Shown here in pieces: positions 45,699-56,862 of a stretch of DNA of 64,000 nt. The notes beneath the pieces were generated by a model that worked only from the letters and a program-made list of their open reading frames with translations, did no database searches and was not told the origin of the DNA. Origin of the DNA: Arachnopeziza araneosa (Eukaryota; Ascomycota; Leotiomycetes; Helotiales; Arachnopezizaceae). A program made the position numbers and the translations under genes. Within the stretch, counting starts at the first letter, position 1; each line of letters starts with the position of its first letter. The stretch spans positions 248,001 through 312,000 of the forward strand of contig QYAI01000011.1 in NCBI GenBank assembly GCA_003988855.1. The letters are read 5' to 3'.

Positions 45699-47130
45699 TT
45701 ATTTCTGAAGAGGATCAACCTGTTCCACGCCTTCATATTTCGTTCTTCTCATAATGCTCTCAACAGGTCCTAGCAATCTCTGAAAGCCATCTTTTCCAAG
45801 GGTCGCAACTTTAACCTCAGTCTTACTGACAACACTCGCTGCTCTAGGGGCGTCGTTCAGTAAAGCTAGCTCGCCGAAATAATCTCCTTTACTATAGTGT
45901 TTCACAGGGGTTTGGGTCGCACTCTTATATGCTTCAGCTTCGCCGCTTTCTAAGAGATAGAAAGCCTCTCCAGCATCTCCTTCTTTAATAATAGTTGTAC
46001 CAGCAGGGAATTTTTGTGTCTCTAAAGCATCTGCAATTTTTGATCGCTCGTATTTGGTCAACGTTGAAAGCAGGGGAACCTCTTCCAGAAAGCTTTCGTA
46101 CAAGCGACGGCGTTGAAAAGTGGAATCCATCAAAATTCGACGGAAGGTGATTCGATCAAGAGCCCATAAAGTGCAGCTTGCTTCGGCAGAAATGACGGTC
46201 GCTGCTCTTGGGGCATTATACATGAGAGCAAGCTCTCCAAAAGAGCCTCCGGCTTCTATTGTTGCCACCTTTTTCCCGAGACCGTCAGGACCAGGTTGCA
46301 AGGAGCCGGCCGGATTGACGTAAACATCAAAGATGCCTTGCTCAACTACATAGAAGAAATCGCCCTGGTCGCCCTGGGTGATAACCTACGCAGAAAATAT
46401 TAGTGCTGCTAAATAATATATGATTTGGTGTATTTGAAAGGATATCATTACAAATACATACTTTGATGCCCTTAGCGGGAATTGGCTTCTCCATCAGAGC
46501 ACCAAGGACCTGAGAACTTTGTTCGTCGTCTAGATGACTGAAAAGAAAGTTGCCCGAAATGGATTTCTTTAACCGCAGAATCTGATCTGCTGTCTTCTGG
46601 TGGAACGGGGGTGACCAGTTATCATTTGATGAGGCAGTTGGATTAAGTGACTCTGCTGAGACAGAAGTTCTTCGTCCCATGCCATAATGAGCTGGAAACC
46701 CTTCGGAACTTGTGGGTTTGAATGAAGAAGGAGGGCCATCAGTCGATGCATCACCACCAAAGGGACTGCTGAATGTTGACGCCGAACCTTTTGCGAAACC
46801 GAAATTAGGAGTTGTCGGTGATGTAATGGTGTCATTCTCGTCCTCCTCCATGACCTTTGAGATTGCGCCAGAACTCAATTGCTCGTTGCCTATACTGACT
46901 CCCTCTGAGCCAAACGGGTTGACATTTGTGCCTAGACGGCCTGGAAATGTATTTCCCGACATTTCAGATTTGTGGCTAGTCGCCGTTGATGAAAAAAAGT
47001 GGCTGCGCTCCACCTCAAGTCGCCCTGCAAAGTAATTGGCGCAGAACTGAATGATATCAGCAGGTCTGGCCGTCAGCACTTCTTGACTTAGGGACTCGAT
47101 TTCGTGAAGGAAAGTAGCTGGCAGTGACAT
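45699..47130 (-). CDS. cAMP-dependent protein kinase regulatory subunit
   Basis: Exons on the minus strand are 47130-46462 and 46385-45699, encoding 451 residues. The N-terminus (LPATFLHEIESLSQEVLTARPADIIQFCANYFAGRLE) is the docking/dimerisation domain. A variable linker leads to the autoinhibitor RRTSVS (about residues 153-158), which is a phosphorylatable pseudosubstrate with Ser at 156. Two cyclic-nucleotide domains follow, each with the phosphate-binding cassette: FGELALMYNAPRAATV and FGELALLNDAPRAASV, both with the critical Glu and Arg. It holds PKA catalytic subunits inactive until cAMP binds, controlling growth, development and stress responses. The length and layout are standard for ascomycetes. 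Confidence 0.96.
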
Positions 47131-48447
47131 CCGACAGAGTTGCGAGGGAATTTCGAGTATCTTGATCTATGAAATGCCAATAGGAAAGGTTGAAGGGCCG
47201 GCTCAAGGATTGTGGAATCTAATGAAGCAAGTGGGGGACTGCGCTTGGGTCTATGTGCTCTATAAAGCCGCCGTCAGTCAGGCCCTGAAGAATGATTGTC
47301 GAGAGGATGGACTTTCTTACGAGATCAAGAGGCAGAGAACTTGATCTGAAGGTAACCTACGTTGGCGGGTTTTGGCAAAGCGGAGATGACTGGGCTTTGG
47401 CGGGCGAGGAGGGTTTCCAATCAAGAGAGCTCACGGATGGAGCTTTCTTTGCTAGTCAGCTAGACTTTTGGAGAGAGTGAGTGGGGTGAAGACTGGTGGG
47501 AGAGGAGGTGTAGATGGGTGATAGGTCGAAGTGGAGGAGCTTCTGGTTGATTCGCCCCCTTAGGAGTTTTGGGCTTCTTAGGATTATGGGTTAGTTAGGG
47601 ATGGCGGAGAGGGAGCGATGAAAGAGGAGGCGATGGCGATGATGTTGTTGATGGCCAAAGGCTGTGAAGATGGGAACTTTCGCTTCTCAGACACGGTGGG
47701 GGAGAGAAGAACTCCACTCCACTCCAAGGACAGAGGGGGAAGACCAGAGGGTGGTCGGTGGGTGGATGGTGCTAGGAGCTGGTTGGGTAGCTGCACGCAC
47801 AGTGCACTGGAAGCACAGACGAATTGGGTATGGAAGCTTTGGAAGCTTCCACTGCTCTTCTGGAAGCTGTCTAGAACAAGCCTGAAGAGGCGTCGATAGG
47901 GATGAATGCCTGGGCAGTACCGCACAGCACAACACGGTACTTTTGGTACCGCCAACCTTGAGCTGCTGCTTCGTAGACCAACCACCCCCATTATTACCTC
48001 ACCACACATCACACCATCCAGATCAGCTCCCACCCCTCACCACCTTCCTCTCACCTCAACCAGTTGACGCCCAATCTCGATCTCAACAACCTCAATTCGC
48101 TATCTCCCGTCCATCATTGCTGTACTCATCTCAATTCGCCTCCGCTGTCAACAACCCCTCTAGCCCTCCTTATCCGAACGGTTATCTTACCAACACGGTT
48201 GGTGCTAATAATAATCCATCCGTATTCGCCTTGGCCGCCTAATTTGCATTGCGCAAACCGTTCTACAAAGCTTCAGGACGCGTCTTTATCACCAGCCCTT
48301 CCTTCCACATTTCCACTCAATCGCCACCTTCGCACAAAATCCTGCTCTACAAGAAGAAGGATCGTCCACCTCAATTAGTCTCGTACCGACCTCTTTTCAT
48401 TCAACCTCACGCCACCTTCAACAGCAATTTCCCAAACCACGTCCAGC
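47131..48447. promoter_or_regulatory. Long divergent promoter region, pkaR / CBM48 protein
   Basis: 1.32 kb, GA-rich on the left and CA/CT-rich on the right (from about 47990), a pattern typical of long fungal 5' leaders on both sides. Frames of 60-149 codons here are low-complexity and not family-like. An untranslated intron in either leader is possible but not shown. Confidence 0.5.
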
Positions 48448-51000
48448 ATGGGAACTTTCATATTCAGGTGGTAAGCTTGTCTTCCCCCTTCCTTTATCCT
48501 TTCTCTAGCTAGCTGTGCGCTGGAATATGTTGTGTCTAGACCTCTGCGTGCGCAATGAATCCACAATCCATCAAATGGTTTACATGATTGATCTTTATAC
48601 TTACCACAACATTTCACAGGACACACGATGCTTCCGAGGTATATGTGACGGGTACATTTGACAACTGGTCCAAAAGCGAGAAGCTTATCAAAATCGGCAA
48701 TGTCTTTGAGAAAAATGTCACCCTTCCAAGTGCAGAAGAAAAGATCTACTACAAGGTGCGTTGGAGTAGCAATGTCCCTCTTTCACATAATTGTGATCCT
48801 CTTGATTACGCCAAACTTCAAACTTCACCTGGACTGGATATCCTTGCGACTATGTCTATCTAACACGCTTATTGGCCGTGTTCAAAAGTTGCAGGTCCCA
48901 GCCAGATTATTCTTTGTATCAAATGTGAATTCTACAAACACGGCATCACTCAAATGACGTAGCTTGTCTTTCTCATTTGTTTCTGAAGCGGTAAAGCGTT
49001 CCAGCTGAATCGGATCACATCAGTGGTCAGGCAACAGGCATCAGACCTTGTTTGAGCTCTTTGTGCTTGGGCCACCCTGTCATAACTGGTCTCAATATTA
49101 AGACTTCTCGGTTTCTTGTCACCTAAGAAAACAAAAATTTAGCTAATCTTTTTATCTTACACAGTTCGTCGTTGACGGGAACTGGGTTACAGACCACACT
49201 GCTCCACAAGAAAACGACCATTCCAACAACTTGAATAACGTTCTCACAACAGATCGAATCACCAAACATACCCCTGCGAATGCTGGCATCATGTCTTCAG
49301 TTGCACCTACCTCCACGACAGCAGACCTAGCTAAGGACGTTCCACTTGAGAACGGTAAAGCAAAGGTAACTGGATCTTCAGATCTCCCTGGTAGCTTCCC
49401 AGAGACTCCAGCGGCTATTGAGAAGGAGGAATTCTCCGTAAACCCACTTCCTGCTGCAGATGGTGCAGTAAACCCTATAAAGCTGGCACCTGGAGAACCA
49501 GTACCAGACCCAAGCACATTCACAAAGAACACCATCACCTCAGGTGTTCATGATGACCCTGAGCTTGTTGCTGCCGATCAGAAAAAGGAAGCCGAGCCGA
49601 CCTTTGGTGTGGCACCGCTTCCGGCTTTCGCGGGAGCTGTCAATCCGATTAAGCTTGCACCTGGGGAACCAGTACCAGACCCAAGCACATTCACAAAGAA
49701 CACCATCACCTCAGGTGTTCATGATGACCCTGAGCTTGTTGCTGCCGATCAAAAAAAGGAAGCCGAGCCGACCTTTGGTGTGGCACCGCTTCCGGCTTTC
49801 GCGGGAGCTGTCAATCCGATTAAGCTTGCTCCAGGGGAGAAGGTCCCGGATTTGAATGCTGTTACCTCAAACACTATTGATTCGGCTGTGACAACTGACA
49901 AGGAGTCCTACGAAAAGAGTGGTGGGATTGGGAATTCGCCTGTTCTCCCTCCAGTTGTCACTCCAGAAAATGTGCGAGAAAAGAACGGTAACGGCATTCT
50001 GGATCTCCCACCAGCCTCGAAGAATCTGATACCTGAATCAAGTCTTCCAATCGGCTCTTCGGGCATCGGAACGTTTGATGCCAGTCCAACCATACAGAGT
50101 GCAGGTCCCCAGAGCACCACGGCTCAGCTTGCGGCAGCCGTTCCACTTGAATCCTCAAAAGTCCCTGAAGTAGTCAAGGTGAGTCAGGAGCAGGCTGGTA
50201 TAAGTCCCGAAGCTAGCTCGGTTCCAAAAGAGGTACAAGAAAAGAGTGAGGTCGAAAAAGAGCTTCTAAAAGAAGTCCCAGTTGTGCCTTCCACTTCGGA
50301 AGGAACCGGAGGGAAGGGCACTGATAAGAGTGAGAAAGGTATAACTGTCGGTGAAACCGCCACTGCAGTTGGAGGCGCCGCTGTGGCTCTTGGTGGCGCT
50401 GCAGCTGTATATGCGTCTAGCGCCGCAAACAAGCTGCCATCATCCATCACAAGCAAATTACCCGAGTCGGTTCAAACATCCTTCAATTCGCCCAATACCC
50501 TAGCTCCAACCTCTGTTGAGACAACAGCAAAAGACACGCCAGAGATCGTCAAGGAGTCCATTGCTGAAGCTGGCCAAAGTCCCGAGGCTGCCTCAAATGA
50601 GGCCGCGGTTCTCGAGAAGAAAGCTGTCGAGAAAGAACTCTTATCAGAAATCAAACAGGAGAACAGTACCGGCGAACCTGCACCAAAGGTCACATCCGCT
50701 GAGAACCTCAGTGCTCCTGCAAAGCATGATGAGTCTCGTGATGTTAGTCCTGGAACGATTCCTGGGTCGCACAGCGGTACTCAAAAAGCCCCAATTGTGA
50801 CCACCGGGGTTGGGTCTGCTACGGCTGCTCCAGCTACTCCAGCAAAAGATACAACTTCACCCGCAAAAGGCACCGCTAGTAGCGGCAAGACTGGAGACAG
50901 CCCAGCAAGCTCGTCTGCGGACAAAGCCGATAAGAAAAAGAAACGCTTTAGCTTGTTTGGGAGACTGAAGGCAAAACTCCATGATAAGAAAAAGGACTAA
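48448..51000 (+). CDS. AMPK-type glycogen-binding (CBM48) protein, CRP1/MDG1-like, with internal repeats
   Basis: Exons are 48448-48470 (23 nt), 48620-48755 and 49165-51000, encoding 664 residues. The first ~75 residues form an early-set carbohydrate-binding module: MGTFIFRW-THDASEVYVTGTFDNWSKSEKL, then KIYYK-FVVDGNWVTDHTAPQE. This is the arrangement of yeast Crp1 and Mdg1, linked to cruciform-DNA binding and pheromone signalling respectively. The remaining ~590 residues are low-complexity, rich in Pro, Ala, Ser, Thr and Glu. They include two almost identical 57-residue tandem units and a hydrophobic Ala/Gly stretch (TAVGGAAVALGGAAAVYA, about residue 440). A strongly basic end (KKKKRFSLFGRLKAKLHDKKKD) could bind membrane or nucleic acid. 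Intron 2 is 409 nt, the longest in the window. Confidence 0.88.
49498..49839 (+). repeat. Two tandem 171-bp coding repeats (57 codons each)
   Basis: Copies at 49498-49668 and 49669-49839 differ by my count at only 4 of 171 positions, all synonymous (CAG/CAA, GCA/GCT, CCT/CCA, GAA/GAG). A partial older unit precedes them (NPLPAADGAVNPIKLAPGE). The unit carries PDPSTFTKNTITSGVHDDPE and ends GAVNPIKLAPGE. Confidence 0.95.
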
Positions 51001-51962
51001 CCTCCTAGTTGCTCTGCTCTGACAGAATGAGAGAAGAAAGCAACAGGAGCTCGTTAACATAACTAGAGCCTGGCCTCTAATTGTATGATATGACTAGTCT
51101 TTCCATGTTCTCAACGTAATGCGGTGGGCAACAAAGACGCGGGGATAATTATGTGCGTGAGGTGGACTGGATGGGCCTTTGTTTATTGTGTTTTTGCCAA
51201 TTATGTATCGTTTCTTTGCCAATACCACATTTCCTCTGCGAGCATATCATCTTAAGTTTCATAAGATTGCCTTTAAGTTTTTGACGGAAGGCAGCTTTGG
51301 AAAGGTGTATATAAAATATTGTGTCTTGTTGCCAATAAATTCAAGTGTTAATCATGATCGTCAACTGATGATAATAGCAGCTTATGTTTCTTTATTTCAT
51401 CCAAAAATGGCAGCATATCCTTGGAGAGGTATTAACTATTGATATTTGGGCTAATTTGTAAACAACCACTAACTTTAATTCTCCCCCCCAAAAAACAGTG
51501 TCTTTTATATATTTCTAGAGACACGTAAAAGAGCACAGTTCGATGAGTTGTCTAGCTATTAGATAAACTAGCTCGTGTTTTATTAGTAGCTTTTTTGCGT
51601 ATCAAGCTGTAAGCCATGCCCTATTCAGTCAGGTCCTAAAAAATATGTTCGCTAATTGTGAGAAAGTAAAATTTTCAACTTCGAGACATGCGGTAAGTAA
51701 TTCGAAGTAAATGACACTAGCTATCAGTTGATAGTGAACTGGAAAAGAAGTAGCATCCAGGCTCGAGGGTCACAGCTTTTGGACAACATAGAAGCAACCA
51801 CAATGTAGATGGATGTAATAGAAGGGAAAAGAGAAGACGCTGACATAAATGATCGAGAACGAACCCAGAAAAAAAAATAGAGGGGACAGTAATATAGAAG
51901 CAATGCTGTTAAACCACGCATATATAACAAGACCAAACGGGAAATGTACCTAATGTGTGAAA
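51001..51962. other. Intergenic, 962 nt, between convergent genes
   Basis: AT-rich, with short homopolymer runs (C8 then A6 near 51485). No coding or structured RNA signal recognised. Confidence 0.5.
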
Positions 51963-54900
51963 TTAGAACAACTTTCCCTTTCCAGCTTCTCTAATTCTAC
52001 CTAGAACTACAATCGCATCGACGATTAGGCCAGACTTGTTCCCTGCGCTGATAGCTTCCAGCCGTTGACGAACAGCTTCAATAACACCTGTCGTATCACT
52101 TTTGATAGTAGCCTTGCCCGTGAGAAGTTTTTCGGCCCCAAGACTCAACATTACTTTGATATACTCAACCGCTTTTTGGCGAGTCTCTTCGGATGCATCG
52201 CCAGATCCATGACCGACTGGACCGTTTTCCGGAAGATGCTCTTTCCTTGCAAGTCGATGATTAAACGCCCAGATTATGAGTGTTGATATATATATGTTCC
52301 AATAATCCGAAAGATAAAAAGCCGCATGTCCTACTTCTTCAGATGCGTGTCTGAGAGGTGTAGAAAGTACGGTTGACAAAACCCGACAGGCATAATATGT
52401 TGCCTGGGCTGCAGCAAGAGAAGATGACCACGACTTGAGACGAGATTGAGATGCATCGAAGGCTGAAGGTGGTGTGATCTTCCGGGAAAAAACCCACGTA
52501 TCCCCTGCAACTGCCAGCAGGTCAAGAAGAGGTGTGTAGTACAATGCCAAGTATGAATTAATAATTGGAGTATCTGGGAACCCACTGCTGAGTTTTGTAA
52601 GCCCTGAGTTTAGATTATGAGAAGCAAAGGTGTTCCAGTCGGTGGTATTATGAGGCATTGGAACGTTATAGCAGATGAGAAGTAACTGAGAATAAAGCGA
52701 GGCCGCCATATTATTCGGCGTCTCTGCCTGCAGCGGCTGCAGGGCGGCTGTAGGTTTCTGTGTTTTCCACTGGGATGGGCTACAAGCCTCCCAGGAAGTG
52801 TCGGGGCAGGGTAGATAAATTCGGTGTCTCGCTATATCTGAGAGTGCCTTAGGCACCGGCTGCTGAAAGTAGATGGACTGATGGATATCGAACATGAAGC
52901 ATGCGCTAAGCAGGCGCCGGCGTGCTTCTTTCTCAACCCACTGGCACCATTCGAGTTGTGCGCGGTTTGAGGATATCCGATTTCCAGTGAGACGGTCGTT
53001 TTGATGGAAATGGGCATTTAATGTTGCAGCGTTCGGTGCTTGGATGAAGTCATTGGAATCCTCCAATACCTGATATACATGAGCTTTGGCAGCCTACTTT
53101 TTCATCCAGAGCTTACTTTTCCATACATTGAATTGAACCATCGGGACGGCTGTACAATGATTTTCCTTCCCCGAAAGCGAGTAAATATTTCTGTGAGCAA
53201 TATAGCTTGCAGGGTCCCAAGATCACTCAAGTCCATGAGCTAAGAATAGTACGTCAATATGATGAATTCAGTAGGCTATTCATCTAGGAACATGCTGTCG
53301 GTATAAATAATATTCCAGGGTCTTGTCGACTTGCATAGATGAAGAGGATCGGGGTGGCAGACACTAAAAAGCTTTTTACTCACCGTATTTTTATCAAATT
53401 CCTTCCTACATTGATCATTTAGCTCAGAACCTTTTTGACGTGCCTCTGCCGAGTCATGATATTGGGTCCCAATTGCTACCATGGCGGCGCTAAGTAATTG
53501 ATTCGTCCTGGCGTCAAATGTTGGCTTATGGATAATCGGGAGAACAGGGTGAAAAGACTGCCAATACGATGCAAAATAACTATCGGTCTCGGGATAATGT
53601 GGTAGTGTTGGTTCTAACAAATCCGCTTTTGCTCTTCCACATTCGAACCGGCTATTCAACGCTCTTGTTGCTGCTGGCGCTGGTGGTGCTGGAGAGTTTT
53701 GAGCCAAAGATCTATCGTACGCAGGTAGGGCTGGAGGACCCACTGATTGCATGAGCAAACCCCCAAAAGCAGGTAGGTCTAGAGATTGAATTTCCTGTTG
53801 ATTGGTATGCGGTATCCAAGTAGGCCAGTCTGCTAGGGTTGCCACAGATGCAGACCGGCCTCGAAAAGGCCACTGGGAGCCGCTTCTGGAAGCGTCAGAT
53901 TGGGTGTCTGACGCAGAAGAACACCACGGGGAACTATTATAGGACAAGCCTGGAACCCAAACCTCTTCTGGGATTCTCAAAAGCGGTAACTGAGGTGTAG
54001 TACCATCTGTCGCAAATTGGGACGCCCCCCTTTCCACATATGGTTCATCAAATGCAGAATGAGCTGATCCGTAGCTATGTTGATCGTTCATTGCACGAAA
54101 ATTGCTGTGGTTCGCTGATGACCCCAGTACAGGGGAAGAGACAACGCTAGACGTAAAATTGGTAGCTGAGAAGTCCTTCCCGCTCTTACCAAAACTCGAG
54201 ATAGTCATAGCAGAATCGGCATTACCAGAGGTTCTTGGCGTTGTTGTGACATCCTGGAACATCTGCTCTGTGTTAGAGGGAGCCTCTTGGGTGGATCCTT
54301 CGACTTTTAGAGAAGGAGTTCTGTTTTCAGAAGTGCTAGATGAGGCTCTACTTCGTGGATCTCCTGTCTTATATGGCTTCTCTCCTTGTGTTTCGCTATG
54401 CTGTGTCAGTCTACTCCTTCTTTGCTTGGGTCTTCTCGGCTCACAAGGCGTAGAAGAGGACAAATAGACTTACTGCCGATGAAGATGTCGAGCTAACAGA
54501 TCCGGGCGATGGAAGGCCCTTTCACAATCCTCGAACGTACAGGGATAGGCCGGCTTTTGATGACTTAATTGATGGCGTCTAAGAGAAATGTTAGACGCAG
54601 TTAACCAAATTAAGAACTATTTTACCTCAAATGTTCTGCTCGAGTAAAGGTCTGGATGTCATGAGTAACAAGATAGAGATACTATATTCTGGATCACTTA
54701 CTTTTACCGGCCGGCATATATCACATCTTACCCCAGGATATCGGGTCAGTAACTTTGTTCCCACAACGTCAAGAGTACAGTTACACATCGCATGATTTAT
54801 GAGATATTGACATATCTTGGAGTAATTCGAGAGTAGATTATGCATCCAAGAAGGCGATATGAGACTTACGTGTGAACCGGCACTCCCTTTTTCGCTCTAC

Positions 54901-55322
54901 TTATTCGACGCGTCACAGGCGTGTACTATTTATAATAAGACTAGAATATACTATATCTTCGAGTGACCTCATACCTTGACAGGCAACTCTGCCGTACCTT
55001 CAGATCCTCTTGACGATTCGGGAGCTCCCGACGGGCTCGACCGGTCTGACGGTCCGGATTGATAGACGTTTGGGAAGTCCATACCTTCCGGAGCAGCGTT
55101 GCGATAGTGTGAGATAGTATCCGACCCTGCTACCGTTGACGGAATTCGATTCGATCTGCGCCGCTTGATAGGAGCTTTGCTGGTGGTATCATGGGAGGTC
55201 TGGGACGTTGGATTGGAAGAAGGAGCAATGGTAGTGTTGGGGGCTTGGATCGAATGTTTATAGTTTTGGGAGGATAAAGGCTCGACGTCGACATCATCCA
55301 TGATTGCTTTGAGGCTCGACAT
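51963..55322 (-). CDS. C2H2 zinc-finger transcription factor with fungal-specific domain
   Basis: Eight exons on the minus strand: 55322-54975, 54925-54870, 54726-54702, 54651-54626, 54578-54474, 54395-53384, 53239-53117 and 53069-51963, encoding 933 residues. Splicing assembles two fingers: C136-x2-C139-x14-H154-x3-H158 (with KTFTRAEHLRRHQLSH) and C165-x4-C170-x12-H183-x3-H187 (FHRPDLLARHLHRH). A basic stretch (KRRRSN) near residue 55 may act in nuclear import. After a Ser-rich linker the fungal_trans region begins around YFASYWQSFHPVLPIIHKPTF, continuing through LSDLGTLQAILLTEIFTRFRG and CQWVEKEARRRLLSACFMFD. Such C2H2-plus-fungal_trans regulators control metabolism or development; the target genes cannot be read from this window. 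Phases agree across all seven introns. Confidence 0.88.
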
Positions 55323-56862
55323 GGTAGCTCCAGATAGAAACCCAAATATTCAGGATCCTTACAGCCTCACACAACCCAACCTGAATAGATATTTACCTAG
55401 GGTCGATCTTAGAACAGAAAGTTTCCGCGTAATCAAGGTCCGATCTTGGTAAGATGCGATTCGGATAGCCGCTGGAGGATTTTTGGGGGATGAGACGCTC
55501 TACTTCCACTGTCCCCAAACTGTCGGCGCAGTCGATGCCCCAAGATAGAATGGGTCGCGGGGCATTGCTGGATTATATGGGATGGACGAGGAACGAATGG
55601 AAGTAAGAGGACGGCGAGAGGAAACAAAAGAATAAGGAGGGTGAGGGTGGGTGGGCAGAGAGGGAGAGGTGGTAAGTATAGAATGTGGGATGAAGCGGCG
55701 TCTAGAGGAGCAGCGACTGACTGCTTCTCCTTCCCCCTGCCAGCAAGCAGGGCATGCCAGGACCCAGGACCCAGGAGAGGAGAGGGTCGACAAGGAACAA
55801 AAAGCTCCTAGCAATAATGCAGACAAGTAAATGGAGCAATTCGAGCAGGACAGGTTAGATACCATCGAGCAGCGGCACGGCAGGCTGGGCCAACCCGTGT
55901 GGTGGGGGAGGATGGGAAATGTGTCGAGTCGGGATGATGCCTTGACGGGCACCAGGGCCTTCTGGAGGCATTCATGGGCCAGAAATAGCCCACGGCAACG
56001 CTTGATTAAGCGCCATGGCCGAAGGTCTGACCGGCCTGAGCAGTGGCAGTTGAGCGGGCTGAGTAAAAAAATCCTTGAACAAGTGGCGGAGATGAGAGAT
56101 GTCAGCAGCAAGCGCCAGCAGCCAACAGCAGCCAACAGCGCGCTGATGATCTGCAGCCCATGCGGTCAGACAGCCGTAACAGACGCGACTTGCATCCCCC
56201 AACCTCTTCGTGTCCCTTTCTCTCTAGGCCTTCGTTTCTCTTCTCCCTCTACTCACACATAGACGCAAATACAGACACACATATACACACACACATACTC
56301 ACACCGACACACATACACACTTTCTCTCTCTCACCCCCTCTCTTCCGCTCGCTTACTGCCTGGCCGCTTATTGACCCAATCACACTTTTTTTCCAAGCTT
56401 AAAATACCATATTTGTTCCCGTCCCTATTAATAGCAGCCCATATTTGAAATGCTCACTACCGGAAGAATATACCTTAGCTAAGCAATCGACACGATGCAA
56501 CGCCAGACACTAGATATACTGAGCTGTAAGAGACGGCCTTGGTCAAACGTCGTATCCATAAAGGTGTATAAAAACAGCTACCCAACCAGTAGAGTTATGT
56601 TCTATGCCTACCGCTTACTACCTAGATAGATGATACCCCTACCTGTGGTGATATCATGAGGTGTTGTCACGTGGTACTTGAGTTTCGCCTTCCCCCACCT
56701 TGAGCTACCAGGTCAGGCATGGCCACCTCCGAAGTTATTCCTTGCCAACCTCATCCATCTTCCCATTTCCCCTTCATGATCTGGGAAAGACACTGACTCC
56801 ATCCTCCATCCTAACTGGTCTAATAATCGAACACCCACTCCACTGATCAATACTTCCTTCAA
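55323..56862. promoter_or_regulatory. Long divergent promoter region, C2H2 regulator / dipeptidase
   Basis: 1.54 kb. It contains a GA/CT-rich part (about 55600-55760), a short CAGCAGCCAA repeat near 56115-56140, and CA then CT microsatellites (56252-56340). Long frames on both strands (55500-56262) come from the biased composition. Such length is usual upstream of fungal regulatory genes. Confidence 0.5.
56252..56340 (+). repeat. Imperfect CA microsatellite followed by a CT tract
   Basis: About 70 bases of interrupted CA/TA dinucleotides (56252-56320) run into a CT-rich tract. Directly visible; likely length-variable among strains. Confidence 0.85.

Noticed and set aside
47584..48033. 149-codon minus-strand ORF in the pkaR/CBM promoter
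   Set aside because: Ser/Pro low-complexity arising from a pyrimidine-biased sequence; several overlapping frames are equally open.
55500..56262. Long ORFs on both strands (211 and 143 codons) upstream of the C2H2 regulator
   Set aside because: Mutually overlapping, low-complexity, and within a microsatellite-rich promoter.
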